Source: Cymodocea nodosa (taxonomy: Eukaryota; Streptophyta; Magnoliopsida; Alismatales; Cymodoceaceae). Taken from it: a stretch of DNA of 64,000 bases. Shown piece after piece: positions 23,700 to 35,788 of this stretch. Below the pieces are notes generated by a model. The model did no database searches. It had not been told where the DNA came from and saw only the letters and a list, made by a program, of their open reading frames with translations. The stretch is from positions 14,528,001-14,592,000 of the forward strand of contig CM072343.1 in assembly GCA_036874045.1 (NCBI GenBank). The letters are read 5' to 3'. Position 1 is the stretch's first letter. The number at the start of each line of letters is the position of its first letter. A program made the position numbers and the translations under genes.

Positions 23700-25135
23700 T
23701 GAGCTACCAACATTTGAGGAAAGAAAAGAAAATTCATTAGGGAACTAGAAGGAGAAGTAGCTGATTCAACCTCATCCGTCAACAACTATTTACTGAAAAC
23801 AAAACTTTAGACTGGTATGAAATAAACTTTTGCTATTTTACTTTATGTTAAGAGTTTATGAGCACATGGATTCATTCTCCTAGTACTAAACGATTAGTAA
23901 GAACACCTAGATAGGATTATTCAACACAGAGGCGTACTGAAATATTTTTTGAATTGGACTTTAAAGAAATCCTTAGGAGTGTAGCTAACCTTTCTTTAAA
24001 AGAGAACGAATATATGGCTGCTCTAGTAGAAAAATTATTAAGGGAAATTCTGTATCCTGAATTAGTTGATGAACATTCATGTATTCGATTGCCAAACTTT
24101 GAGGGACATAGGTTTAAACTGAAATCTAATTATATTAGTCAATTTCCACACTTTCATGGATTAGAAAGAGAAGATGCCTATTATTTCCTTAGAGAATTTA
24201 ACGAAGATTATCAAATGATGAAAATGCCGAACATGAGTATTAATGCTATTAAACTTAGATATATCTCTTTTGCTTTAAAAGACACAGCTAAAAGATGGTT
24301 ATATACTCTATCGTCGGATTCAATTTCTGCATGGACTGAATTTTGCTTTGTTTTTCTGGAAAAATATTATCCAACACATCAAATGATTAAAAAGAAAAAG
24401 GAAATATTAATGTGTAGCCAAAAATAGGGAGGATCATTCTGGAAATATTTATTAGAATCTACTTGTCAGAATGGATTTTTAAAATTGTGTAGTGAAGAAG
24501 CATAGGCATATTTAGAAAATTTTGCAAAAAGAACTGCATAGTGGGAAAACTCAATTGAAGCTATTACAGATAAAAAAATATTGCCAAGGGGAATGCATGA
24601 AATAGATTCAAGCACTATGCTTGAAGTTAAATTAACTAAATTAACAAAGAAAATAGAAGAGTTATCATTAAATCAAAAACTAGCAGAAAAGAATGCAAAC
24701 ATTAATAATTTAGATATTATTTATGCTAGAAACCAGAAAGATAACTTTGGAAATTCTTATAACCCTAATTGGAAAAATCACCTGAATCTATCTTGGAGAA
24801 ATAACAATTTCCAAGGAGGAGAAAATATAAATGACAAAAATATAAGTTATGAAGCATTAATTGAATAAGGATCTAGAATAGAGAAGTTAGAAAAGATAAT
24901 TCAACAATTAAACAATCGTCTAGATCTTATATTTGGAAATGCTTTCATTCAAAATCAAAATATGAATAGAAATATATCTCCTAGACAGAAGGAATTAATA
25001 GAAGTTAAACCTATTGGAGGACTGCCAATGCAAGCAGTACCTAACCCTATCAACAAAATTATTAATGAAATTGATACCTCCTATGGGAGGGAAGCTGAAT
25101 GAAGTAGTATAACTGAAACAACTATGTATAATATA
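23700..25135 (+). mobile_element. Athila-type leader and gag sequence (second copy)
   Basis: A gag domain starts near 23954 and carries words usual for plant gypsy Gag: RLPNFEGHRFKLK, YFLREFN, IKLRYISFALKDTAKRWLY and FVFLEKYYPT. Further on come a coiled-coil-like part (EELSLNQKLAEKN), YNPNWKNHLNLSWRNNN and a final LIEVKPIGGLPMQA near 25000. It is broken by a few interruptions. No protease or RT follows in this strand; instead there is a short intron-like stretch and an F-box sequence. Confidence 0.8.
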
Positions 25136-25298
25136 GTAAGTATAAAAAAAAATATAAGTTTAATTATAGTTAGTAATATCGTAGAGTTATTACTTAACTC
25201 AATAAACTTAGTCCGTTGAGTTATGACCTAACTCCACGAGGGTAAGTAAGTAGCTATGTTAATTTTATCTCTATTAAATTTTTGTTTATGTTATACAG
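25136..25298 (+). other. Possible intron between gag and the F-box sequence
   Basis: A consensus donor GTAAGTAT at 25136 and a pyrimidine-rich acceptor TTTGTTTATGTTATACAG ending at 25298 bracket 163 bp. Inside is a GTTGAGTT-type palindrome (25190-25240). The F-box ATG follows 12 bp after the acceptor. Splicing is inferred from the sites only; chance is a real alternative because donors of this type are common. Confidence 0.35.
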
Positions 25299-25309
25299 AA
25301 TCACAACAG

Positions 25310-26399
25310 ATGGAATTGATGAAATTACCATTGGATGCACTAAGGGAAGTACTGAGTAACTTATCAGCTAAAGATTTATGCAGATTGTGTTGTGTATCAA
25401 AGGAAATGAAAGACTGTGTTAAGGAAAAATATTTTCATGGACTACAAGCTGCAAAAATGACTAAGATTAGAGATGGATTTTTATGGAAGTCATTTAATCG
25501 TAGTTCAATCAGCTATGAGTATCTGAATATGGAAGAAAATGCTGGAATTCCACCCAATACATTAGAAGGAATAAATCATATTATGGGGATAGACGAAGGA
25601 TTAATTATTTACAGAACCAAACCAAGATATGCAATTCTGTTACCCGATATTTTGATTAGAAATCCTATCACTAGAGAAGAATGGAATATAGGAATACCTA
25701 ATAGATTTGAAGAACCAACTGAAAATTGTGGGTCAGCTTTAACATTTTCTGATAAAAGTTCGACCATTCCTGAAAAATTGTATTATTAGAGACCAATTGG
25801 AAATTGGGATGAAGATTTATGTTTAAGTGTGTATAATTTTCTGAATAGATCTTGGACTGAAAATACTATGATATATCTAGGACAAAAAGCATTAATTAAC
25901 AGCATACATGTTATACTTGATGGATATATATATTTAGTGTCAGATATATCAGTTGCATTTAGATCTGATTTATACAATAAGCATAGATAGTTATGATGAT
26001 GACTTTATAGAAATATTACCTATACCGAGTGATATAGCTAAACCACCGTCTGTAGTATATGATAAAATTCAATTAGGAATGTGGTATAATGAATATGATG
26101 ATCCTACTTTATGTCTGATAAGATGGTGGGATGAATTGAGGAAATTTCAAATATGGATTATGAAAGACCTAAATGAATGGAAGTGGGAAGAGGAATATAT
26201 TGAAATAGATATAGAAATAGAAACAACTATATTATCTTGGAACAGAAGAGGATCCCTTTCTACATTTCATTTCATTAATGGAAATACACTTATATTTAGT
26301 ATAGATAACATACTTCAAGTTTACAAGTTAAAAAGGAAAACATATTTCATTAAAACAGAATTAATAGCAAGAAGAATTATGCCTAAAAAGTTTGCTTAA
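25310..26399 (+). pseudogene. F-box protein gene, broken
   Basis: F-box proteins recruit substrates to SCF ubiquitin ligases through SKP1. The first residues hold a clear F-box: LPLDALREVLSNLSAKDLC then RLCCVSKEMKDCV, residues about 6-45 from the ATG at 25310. A C-terminal part of F-box-associated type follows: LIRNPITREEWNIG near 25655, then a frame from 25953 with DDFIEILPIPSDI, WWDELRKFQIWIMKDLNEW and GNTLIFSIDN, ending at 26399. Total length would be about 360 residues, normal for the family. There is one in-frame TAG at 25787, probably a former Trp codon, and one frameshift near 25960-25990. The start at 25310 is preferred because the F-box begins right after it. The gene lies 3' of gag sequence and between two GTTGAGTT palindromes, so capture by a retroelement is possible. 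Confidence 0.75.
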
Positions 26400-27146
26400 A
26401 CTGACACGTTTATTCCATTTGTTACTACTTTTCAATCATATTCTTAAACTATGATTTTGTACTTTTAATGTTGTGTGTATTCTGTATTTATTTTTAGAAA
26501 AAGAGAAAAAAGAAAAATTTTAGTTTTAGTTTTATTTTATAAAAAGAAAAAGAAAAGAAAAAATAAAATATCAATCTAATTTATTGGTATCTGTTCTAGG
26601 AAACCAACTTGCTTACTTGTAAGCCACCAAAACCATAGGAGCCTAGGTTCCATACAAGACACTGAATTAACAATTTATGTTTTGTTATTAAGTTGTTATT
26701 TTGTTATATATTCTACTTTTATTTGTGAATGAAAAGTTTTTCAAAATTAAAAGTCAGACGATATTGAAGGAAATACAAAAGAACAAAGTATGTAATTGAT
26801 TACTTATCTTGAATTTAGATTTAAACTCAGTTCGTGGAGTTATTCATTAACTCAACAAATTAAGTTCGTTGAGTTAGGTGCTAAGTCAATGAAACAATAT
26901 TCATGTTTGCTAACATTTACTGTATTTACTGTAAATCTTTTACATTGAACTTTTTATTTTGAATATGGATGGTATTGTATCATTTTCTTAAATGTTGTGT
27001 AATGATGAATATTATTTTGTTATGAACAGGTAAAACTTTTTCTAAGATGAATGTTATTATTATGAAAAACATTTTTTATTGGAATTTATCTTTACATAAT
27101 ATTTATACTAGATATTTATCATACAGGAATTAGAACATTTTAAGCA
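26400..27146. other. Spacer with A-rich tract and GTTGAGTT palindrome
   Basis: An A/AG-rich tract lies at 26500-26570. A palindromic GTTCGTGGAGTTA..TAACTCAACAAATTAAG stretch lies at 26828-26895, the same kind as in the TGTTTAG LTR family and in the stretch before the F-box. The rest is AT-rich with no gene seen. Confidence 0.5.
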
Positions 27147-28563
27147 TGTCTTCATCCTCCAATTTTCAACGTTTGAAGATGCTATTGGAAGAGGAAGAGG
27201 AGGAAGATGAAATGATCACAAATGTTGTTGTCATGACAATGACTACTTTACTACTTTCCCAAGTAGTATTTTAAGAAATACTGAAAGAATTTATAGTAAG
27301 GAAGGTTCAGAGTATATAACGAGATTATTAGATTCATTATAGCCTAATCAAGTTTACAACTATAGAAAAATATATCGAATGAGTCAAGATGTTTTCATCA
27401 AATTATCAACTTTGTTAAAAAAATAAAGGAATTGTGTTTGATGGTAAATATGTCATAATAAAAAAGTAGCTTGCAATATTCCTTATAACAGTTGGGCAAA
27501 ATCAAAGATATAGACTAACACAAGAGTGTTTTCAACACTCTACTTGGACTGTCAATGTTTATTTCAATGAAATTCTAAATGCAATAATACAATTGACTGA
27601 TATCTTGATAGCAAAGCCATCTACATTAACTCCAAAAAAGATTCGTAATGATCCTACTATTTTTCCTTATTTCAAGGTAAAATTAGTCATTTCATAGAAT
27701 TATAGATATATTTTCAATACAATTTTCTTTTTATTTAAACTTCTTTTTATTTGCGGATTGTATTGGAGCTATTGATGGAACACATGTAAAAGCAACAATT
27801 GTAGGAGAGGAAAATATTAGATTTAGAAATAGAAGAGGTGAATTATCACAAAATGTTATGGCAATTTGCAATTTTGATATGGAATTTAGTTATATTATGA
27901 GTGGATGGGAAGGTTCGGCATCTGATGCATGTGTACTTCAAGATGCAATCAATCGATCAAATGGTCTTCGAGTTCTACCAGGTACTAGTTTTAGCGAATA
28001 TAATGTCATTGTTCTTACATGATAGTTAAATTAGATAAAAATGATTTTGGATAGCTTTGATTTAAATCTTATTTGTAGAGAAATTCTATTTGGTTGATGT
28101 TGGTTGTCTAAATTGACCAGAATTTCTTGCTTCATTTCGAAGTATTTGTTATCACTTAAATGATTATGCTATTGATCGACTTCTAAGTAATGCAATCGAA
28201 AATTTTAATTATAGGTATTCACAATTATAGACAGTCATAGAATGCACATTTGGAGTGGTGAAGCATCAATTCTCGATTTTATGATGTTATATGTTATTTC
28301 CTTATAAAACATAGATTAAAATAGTTCAAGCATGTTTCCTTCTTCATAATTTTATTCGTAAGGCAAATAAAATAAATCTACTAGAAGATTTTGAAGATGA
28401 AGTAGGAGTTGAAGACCACGATCAAGAAATGGAATTTTCAACACATTTTGAAGATGATAAACAATTACATATTGCTGGTAGTAGACAAGAACAAAGAAAA
28501 ACAATAGTAGACCAAATGTGTGCAACAATGTCACAATCTATGTGGTATAATCATCGTTATTAA
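27147..28563 (+). pseudogene. PIF/Harbinger transposase, decayed
   Basis: HARBI1-like DDE transposase (DDE_Tnp_4). The N-terminal part is recognisable from RMSQDVFIKLSTLL near 27375. The catalytic core has GAIDGTHVKATIVGEE near 27770 (first Asp), SGWEGSASDACVLQDAI near 27905 (second Asp), and VIECTFGVVKHQF near 28240 (Glu). The C-terminus is an acidic tail ending at 28561-28563. Two introns are visible: about 27676-27752, just before DCIGAIDG, whose acceptor reads CG instead of AG; and about 27981-28077, before EKFYLVDVG, with good GT and AG. Several in-frame stops and a frame change near 27270 make it inactive. Terminal inverted repeats and a TTA/TAA duplication were not located. Confidence 0.8.
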
Positions 28564-29017
28564 ATCATAAACTATATTTTATATTTTCTTCGTTTAAGAG
28601 TTTGTTGTAGAATATTTGTAATAATGGAAGATGCGACTTTGCATTTCCTTTTTATAATTTACTTCTATTTCATTGTTGTATTTCAATATTATTTTATTTA
28701 TGTTTTTTAAGATTTATGATCATAAATAATTAAATTTATATAAGCTAAAATATAAATTTTATAGATAATTTATACTCATATCTAGGAGTATTTAATATTT
28801 TTTATATATGTCATTATATATATATTTATATATCCTTCTATATATATAAACAATTTATACTCTTGCTTAGGAGTATATTTTCCATCAAAAACATCATCCA
28901 TTTATTTCAAATATTTATATTTTAACGTATTTTAATAATAGCATCATAACTTTATTATAATCATTTCTTTTATTATAATAAGCATCCTCCGATCGAACAT
29001 GTGGTTAGACCGAATCT
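28564..29017. other. AT-rich spacer with ATACTC..GGAGTAT palindromes
   Basis: Small inverted repeats of the form ATACTC-N7-GGAGTAT stand near 28771 and 28857. About 85 bp around the first (28740-28825) recur in direct orientation at 31655-31740, on the other side of the satellite block. No gene seen. Confidence 0.5.
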
Positions 29018-29790
29018 CATTTATGTCCATTATATATATATATTTTTTAATAAAGGTTTCCTCAGTTGGGTCGAAAGCATACCTTCGATTCAAAGGTTTT
29101 CATATTTCTATTTTTTTTTTATTTATATTTTACAGTCAGACCGAAGGATGACTTCGATTCAACAAATTTTTATATTTTTATTATTTATTCCATTTTTAAC
29201 ATTTCGATCAGACAAAGGATAAGGATGACTTCGATTCAACCGATCTTTATCTTATTATTATTATTATTAGTCTTATCTTTATGATCGGACCAATAGATAG
29301 CTTCGGTTCAACCAATTTTTAAATATTTAAAAATGAAAACATATGGTCCAAGTGACGAGTGTCATTTATGTTCATTATATATATATATTTTTTAATAAAG
29401 ACTTCTTTAATTGTATCAAAGCATACCTTCGGTTTAACCGATTTTCATATTTCCATTATTATTATTTTTTATATTTTACAGTCAAACGGAAGGATAACTT
29501 CGGTTCAACCGATTTTTATATTTTTATTATTTATTCTATTTTTAACATTTCGATCGAACCCAAGGATGACTTCGATTCAACTGATTTTTATTATTATTAG
29601 TTTTATCTTTACGATTGAATCGATAGATAGCTTCGGTTCAACTGATTTTTAAATATTTAAAAATGAAAACCTATGGTCCTAAGTGGCGAGTGTAATTTAT
29701 GTCTATTATATATATATATTTTTTAATAAAGACTTCTTTTATCGGACTAAAGTAGACTTTCGATTCAACCGATTTTCATATTTCCATTAT
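29018..29790 (+). repeat. Tandem repeat, about 340-bp unit, three copies
   Basis: The word TCATTTATGT(C/T)CATTATATATATA recurs near 29018, 29362 and 29695. Each unit continues with AATAAAG, CTTCGGTTCAACCGATTTT-type words and AAATATTTAAAAATGAAAAC. The CGGTTCAACCG word is close to a palindrome. The third copy is partial. Short hydrophobic frames inside are by-products of the repeat. Confidence 0.8.
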
Positions 29791-29799
29791 TCCTATTTT

Positions 29800-31440
29800 T
29801 TATAATGTCAAATTAATTCTTTTTTTTTAATATATAATATTATTTAATTTATAACATTATTGTTAATATTATTTTATTTAATTAATCATTATTATTATTA
29901 TTATTATATAATATAATTGTATAATATTAAAATCATAAAATATTATTTTATTTAATTCATATTATTATTTTATTATTTAAAATTAATTACCATTAAAGTA
30001 TATATCGTTAATATAATTAAATTATAATATATTAATATAATATATTGTTCTTTTTAATTAAAGTATTATATTATTTTAATTATTCCTTTGTAATATACTT
30101 TCTATAATATATTATTATTTTAATTACAATGTTACTTTGCATATACTTTAATATAATTAAAGTATGTTAACATAATAAATTGTTTTATTATTGTTAATAT
30201 CATTAAAGTATATATTGTTAATATTGTTTTATTTAATTAATCATATTATTATTATTTTATTATTAATAAAATATTTATTATTATTGTTATATATTTTTAT
30301 TTTATAATACTAAAATCACAAAAAATTATTTTATTTAATTGATATTATTGTTTTATGATTTAAATTTAATTACAATTAAAGTATTATATTATTTTAATTA
30401 TTCCTTTGTAATATACTTTCTATAATATATTATTGTTTTAATTACAAGGTTACTTTGCATATACTTTAATATAATTAAAGTATATTAACATAATAAATTT
30501 TTTTATTATTGTTAATATCATTAAAGTGTATATTGTTAATATTGTTTTATTTAATTAATCATTTTATTATTATTTTATTATTAATAAAATATTAATTATT
30601 ATTATTATATAATTTTATTTATAATTTAAAATCATAAAATATTATTTTACTTAATTCATATTATTATTTTATTATTTGAATTTAATTACAATGTATATAT
30701 TGTTAATATAATTAAAGTATAATATATTAATATAATATATTGTTCTTTTTAATTAAAGCATATTAATTAAAAGTAATATATTATTTTAATTATTCCTTTC
30801 TAATATCTTTCTATAATATATTATTATTTTAATTACTAGGTTACTTTGCATATACTTTGATATAATTAAACTATATTAACATAATATATTGTTTTATTAT
30901 TGTTAATGTAATTAAAGTATATATGTTAATATTGTTTTATTTAATTAATCATTTTATTATTATTTTATTAATAATAAAATATTAATTTTATTATTATTAT
31001 TATTATTATATACTTTTATTTTATAATATTAAAACCATGAAATATTATTTTATTTAAATCAAATTATTATTTTATTATTTAAAATTAATTACAATTAAAG
31101 TATATATTGTTAATATAATTAAGGTATAATATATTATTCTTTTTAATTAAGGTATTATATTATTTTAATTATTCCTTTATAATATACTTTCTATAATATG
31201 TTATTGTTTTAATTACGAGGTTACTTTGCATATACTTTAATATAATTAAAGTATATTAACATAATATATTGTTTTATTATTGTTAATATTATTTTATTTA
31301 ATTAATCATTTTGTTAATAATAAATAATTATTTTTTATGATTATTGGTATCATTTAATTTATTTCATAATATTAAAATCACAAATATTATTTTATTTAAT
31401 TTTTTTTATTATTTAATATATAATATTAAAATTTTAAGAA
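29800..31440. repeat. AT-rich satellite block, roughly 310-400-bp unit, four to five copies
   Basis: The string TTTAATTATTCCTTTGTAAT followed by ATACTTTCTATAATATATTA and AGGTTACTTTGCATATAC recurs near 30070, 30390, 30785 and 31150, with the words TATATTGTTAATAT and TTTATTTAATTAATCAT in each unit. Base composition is almost pure A+T. No gene is possible here. Confidence 0.8.
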
Positions 31441-32578
31441 CTATATAATTTTCCTAACTTTCTATTTGTGGCATAAACATTTTTAAATTTTACTTTATAA
31501 CTTTATGATTCCTAGTTTTTCTAACTTTCTGATTTCTAACTTTTCTAACTTTTTATTTCTTAACTTTTTTGACTTTTTAGATGCCACAAGCACCTTTTTA
31601 TTTAAGAGTAATTTAATATTTTTCTATATATTTTGACATCTCATATTTCATTTAAGTCATAATATAAATTTTATAGATATTTTATACTCATATATAGGAG
31701 TATTCGATATTTATATATATTTTTTGAATGATTTGTACCCAAAACATTTAACTTTTTTTTTGCTTTAGATATTTATGTTTTAATTCTCAAATATTATGAT
31801 TTAATCTTGACATTTATATTTCATATTTCCCTTTTTTCTTGATATTTAGGGGGGGTTTAGTGTACATCGGAATTGACGGAGAGGAAAGGAAAGTTTTAAC
31901 TTTCCATTTGGTTGTTGTTAGCATACATGGGAAATGGTGGAAAGGAATTTATAAAAATTCCGTCCATATATAAGATGAACTTTTCATTTCCATCAATGTA
32001 TTTCCAAGCCCACTCCTTCTGAATCATGTCGCATTGACCCTTTTTCTAAACTTTCGTAGTTTGCTTTCATCATCGTCATTTTCTCTATCATTGCTTTTGT
32101 CGTCATTACTTCCATTGTCATCACTTTTATCGTTGCTACTTCCATTGTTGTTGTTTTTATTATCGTCACTTCTGTCATCATCTTTCAAAGCTTCTCCCTT
32201 CTAAAAACTCGACTGTCAATCACACGAAGGCCCCTGATTTGACGACTCTCCCAACTTCCATTGTAGTTGCTTCCATTGTCATTGTCGGGTTCCCCAACTC
32301 AAAAACCTTAAAAGGTATATTTCCTCTCTTTCATTGTTGTCATTGCTTCCATATCACTTTTGTTCCTTTTCATTGAATATATTATCATTATAAGAAGTGG
32401 TATTATAATCTTTTGGTTTAACTCTTCATTGTCTAAGACAATGCCTGTTTACATTTTTCTTATCAATGGTTTAACTCTTCGTTGTCTAAGGTAATAACAT
32501 CTAAACTACTATTCCATGGGCACAACCAAGAATAGTTTTTTCCCTTTGTATTTTAATTTGTTGGTGGCATTTAAACTT
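31441..32578. other. Spacer with low-complexity TTC/GTC-rich stretch
   Basis: 31441-31850 is AT-rich and includes the second copy of the 85-bp flank repeat (31655-31740). A G run at 31850 followed by TTTAGTGTACATCGGAATTG could be a transposon end, but no partner end was found. 32040-32180 is a degenerate run of ATCGTCA/TTCCATTG triplet-like words. No gene seen. Confidence 0.4.
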
Positions 32579-33367
32579 AAGGTGTGTTTGTTTGCAGATA
32601 TAGTTGATTGTTAATTTATATTTTTGTTTGTTTATTTTTCTTGTTTTGTGTAATATGTAAAAGTTGTATACGTCATTTTTTACATTAAATTTAAATTTAT
32701 CATACAGTATCAAAAGTTTATTAGATATTTCATATATTGGAGAAGAAAAGACTCCAAGTACAAATTACTACAATAAATAATTCTTATTGAAAAAAACAAG
32801 TTATTTTAAAGTAAGTAATATCAATATTTTAAAGCATAAAGATTAATAATTATATTAATATATTATCAAGAAAATGGATTTACAATGAATTTTAGGTAGC
32901 ATGGATATTTTTATACATTTTACTTTATATTACACATTGAATTGGAAGCATGGGATTTACAAATAATTAAGACATTTCTAGTTCTTTTGTTATAATTTTG
33001 CTCATATCAATTTTACTAGTTTTAAATTTTATTATTAAAATATTTAAAAATTAAAATTTATTTATATTCATTCACAATACATGCAAAACTACTAGTAAAT
33101 ACTAATTTGGCAATCTAATGAAAACATATGAAAGTATAAAAGACCTATTCTAAATTTTATAGCCAGAACTAGAACTATGTTCTTCGTTTGTTGCCTTCAA
33201 TTACTCTCTGCATTTGGTTGATAAATCCTAACATACCATTTTTAATCATCTACCTATTAGTTATACCTCTTAAACTGCCTTAATTTTACTAGCAACATTT
33301 TCAAGAATCATTTGAAACTATATTCCATTATTAGTGCCCATTTTTTTTTCCAAACAAACCTTTTACC
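32579..33367. mobile_element. Possible MITE, about 790 bp
   Basis: The left end AAGGTGTGTTTGTTTG and the right end CCAAACAAACCTTTT form an imperfect terminal inverted repeat of about 15 bp, of a type common in plant hAT or Tourist-like MITEs. The interior is AT-rich with no coding capacity. A clear target duplication was not seen, so this is tentative. Confidence 0.35.
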
Positions 33368-33779
33368 AAATGAAAATGAAATAACCTAATTAATGTAAAG
33401 TATAATTTTATATATCTAAAGTGTCTTGATTTATATTTTATATATTCTTTCTCTTTATCTAAAATGTTATAACTTCATCTTAGATATTTTTGTTTATGGC
33501 TTAAAATACGTTGATTTCATTTAGTATTTAACATATTTTAATTAAATCATTTATTAAATGTTCATTTTATATTTGAAATTTTTAATTATTTTTTTATTAT
33601 GTTGTATATTTCCAAATATTTATATTTTATATATCTTCATTATATCCGATTACAAGTAAAACTAACCAAGGACGCCATGTAAAATGATTCCCTAAAAATT
33701 TGTATTTTGGGTATCCATATAAAAATTTAAATCAAGTATCCAAAACAAAATTATGACACTTTGGATATTAAGCGTAAAA
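33368..33779. other. AT-rich spacer, nothing recognised
   Basis: No gene, terminal repeat or array was found here. The words resemble the diffuse TCTAAAGTAT repeats that follow. Confidence 0.5.
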
Positions 33780-34025
33780 AATAATAATAATAATAAAATA
33801 AAATAAAAATTTCGATCATATTGAAGCTAAACTTTGATTCAATTGAAAAAGTAAAAACAAAAAAAAACTTCATTCATACCAATGTCAAATTTCAATCTGA
33901 TCGAAAAATAAAAAACAAAAAAAAAATGCAATCATACTTCGATCTAACTGTAAAAAAAAAAAACTTTAGTAGTACTAAAGCCTAACTTTGATTCGACCAA
34001 AGAAAGAATAAATAAATGAATAGAT
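33780..34025 (-). repeat. Decayed minisatellite of TTCGATC..GAAGCTAAACTT type
   Basis: About four units of 55-65 bp combine an A-rich run with ATTTCGATCATATTGAAGC-type words. It is the inverted form of the array at 39170-39425. Confidence 0.55.
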
Positions 34026-34199
34026 AAAATATTAAAAATATATATACATAAAAAATGAAATATCTCAGGATAAAAAAAAATTCCAAATCCTTGGAGATGA
34101 AATTAAATTTTTAGATACGAAAAACTATAACATATCTAAAAAGACTAAAAAATTAATTACAAATGTGACATGCATCTATGGCCACCAAAAATTATTTTT

Positions 34200-35280
34200 A
34201 GATGGGAAAATATAACATCTAAATAAAAAATTAACATATTTTAGATACGCAATATAAATATTTAAAATTAAATATCAAAGCTCTTTACATATAACATATA
34301 AATATTTAAAGTAAAATGCTTTAGATATGATATAAAATATCCAAGGTGAAAATTAAAACACTTTATATATAATATATAAATATCTAAAGTAAAAAGTAAA
34401 ATACTTTGGATGTGACATGCAAAGTTCCAAAGTAAAAAAATTTATTATTAAAGCAAAGTTAAATGTTTTAGATATGAAATATAAATATCTAAAAGAAAAT
34501 TATGGTATATAAAAAAAAATATATATATATATAATGAAAAACACACACATATATATAAAAGAATGCATCGATTAGATTTTTTGGTTTGACTGAAATAAAT
34601 TTTGGTTTGATAGAAACGAAGTTCAGTCTAACCATATTCCAATAGATATATATATATATATATATCTATAAAATGCATTAACTTTTATTTCAAATGATAT
34701 ATTTGGCACTTAAAGTATTTTAAGTTTCTATCTTTGACATTTGCATATCATGTCTAGGAATCTATTTTGATTTCATTTTAGATACTTATATTTTATATCT
34801 AAAGTATCTTAATTTTATTTTTTAATATTTATATTTTATGTCTAAAGTATTGTAATTTCCATTTTAAGTACTTATATTCCATGTCTAAAATATTTTAATT
34901 TCATTTCAGATATTCATATTTCTTATTTAAAATATTTTAATTTTTCTTAGATATTTATTTCTTTTATACCTAAAACATTTAATGTTATCTTACATATTTA
35001 TATTCTATACCTAAAATATTTTCTCTTCACCTTAAACATTTATATTTGATGTCCAAAATATATTATTATTATATATATATTAGCTGTATTTTAAATATTT
35101 ATATTTTGTATTTAAAATATCTTTATTTTATTTTAGATATTCATATACAAAATGTTTAATTAACTTTTTTCTCTTATTTTAGATATTATATTTTTACATC
35201 TAAAATATTTAATTTCAATTCAAGTATTTATCTCTTATTCTATTTTATATTTTAAAATGTTTCATTTATTATATTTTATT
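34200..35280. repeat. Short-period AT minisatellite in inverted halves
   Basis: 34200-34500 repeats TTAGATATG..ATATAAATATCTAAAGTAAAA units. 34700-35260 repeats the reverse complement, TTTAGATATTTATATTTTAT followed by (G/A)TCTAAAGTAT, in units of about 45-50 bp, roughly ten times. AT dinucleotide runs stand at 34520-34535 and 34648-34665 between the halves. The whole could fold into a large imperfect hairpin. Confidence 0.7.
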
Positions 35281-35788
35281 ATCATTGTTTCTTGAAAATC
35301 TCGACCTCAAAATCTAGTTACATCGATCCTCTCCTATTCTTCTTTTATTTTATTATGTATTATTTTTTTAGAAAATGATGGTAATTCTATCAATTTGATT
35401 GAGGATTAAATTTTATAGACGCAATCACTTCTACACTAATTCCCTTTTTTTTTCTTTTTAATTTTCTTTTGTCCCTTCTTTTTTTCTTTTCTTTTTTTTT
35501 AATTTTAAATATTATTTAGTTTAGGTATTATGTTTTACTTTTGAGATTTTTTTGAATATTCTCATTTTCTATTAAAGACGTTTGAGCCTTATCTTAAACA
35601 TTTATATTTTATAAAGTTCTCTTCCTCCCTTTTTTTGGATATTATATATTTTTCTATTTAAAATATTTGGTTCTATTTGTATTATTTTATATTTTTTAGA
35701 TCTTATTAAAAGTTATCTTTTTTATTTTATTTACTTATTTATTTATTCTTTTTCTTGGTTTAGTCTAATCAAATTCGAAGGTTGCCTA
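35281..35788. other. T-rich spacer, nothing recognised
   Basis: Long T and TTC runs with scattered TTAGATATTT words from the preceding minisatellite. No gene seen. Confidence 0.5.

Noticed and set aside
29001-29652. Several hydrophobic frames with FYIFII-type runs
   Set aside because: They repeat with the 340-bp tandem unit and reflect its T-rich composition.
31993-32181. Met/Thr-rich 62-codon minus-strand frame
   Set aside because: Product of a degenerate triplet-like repeat.
34200-35280. Regularly spaced repeats considered as a CRISPR-like array
   Set aside because: Units are AT-rich, directly adjacent and without unique spacers, in a plant nuclear context; this is a minisatellite.
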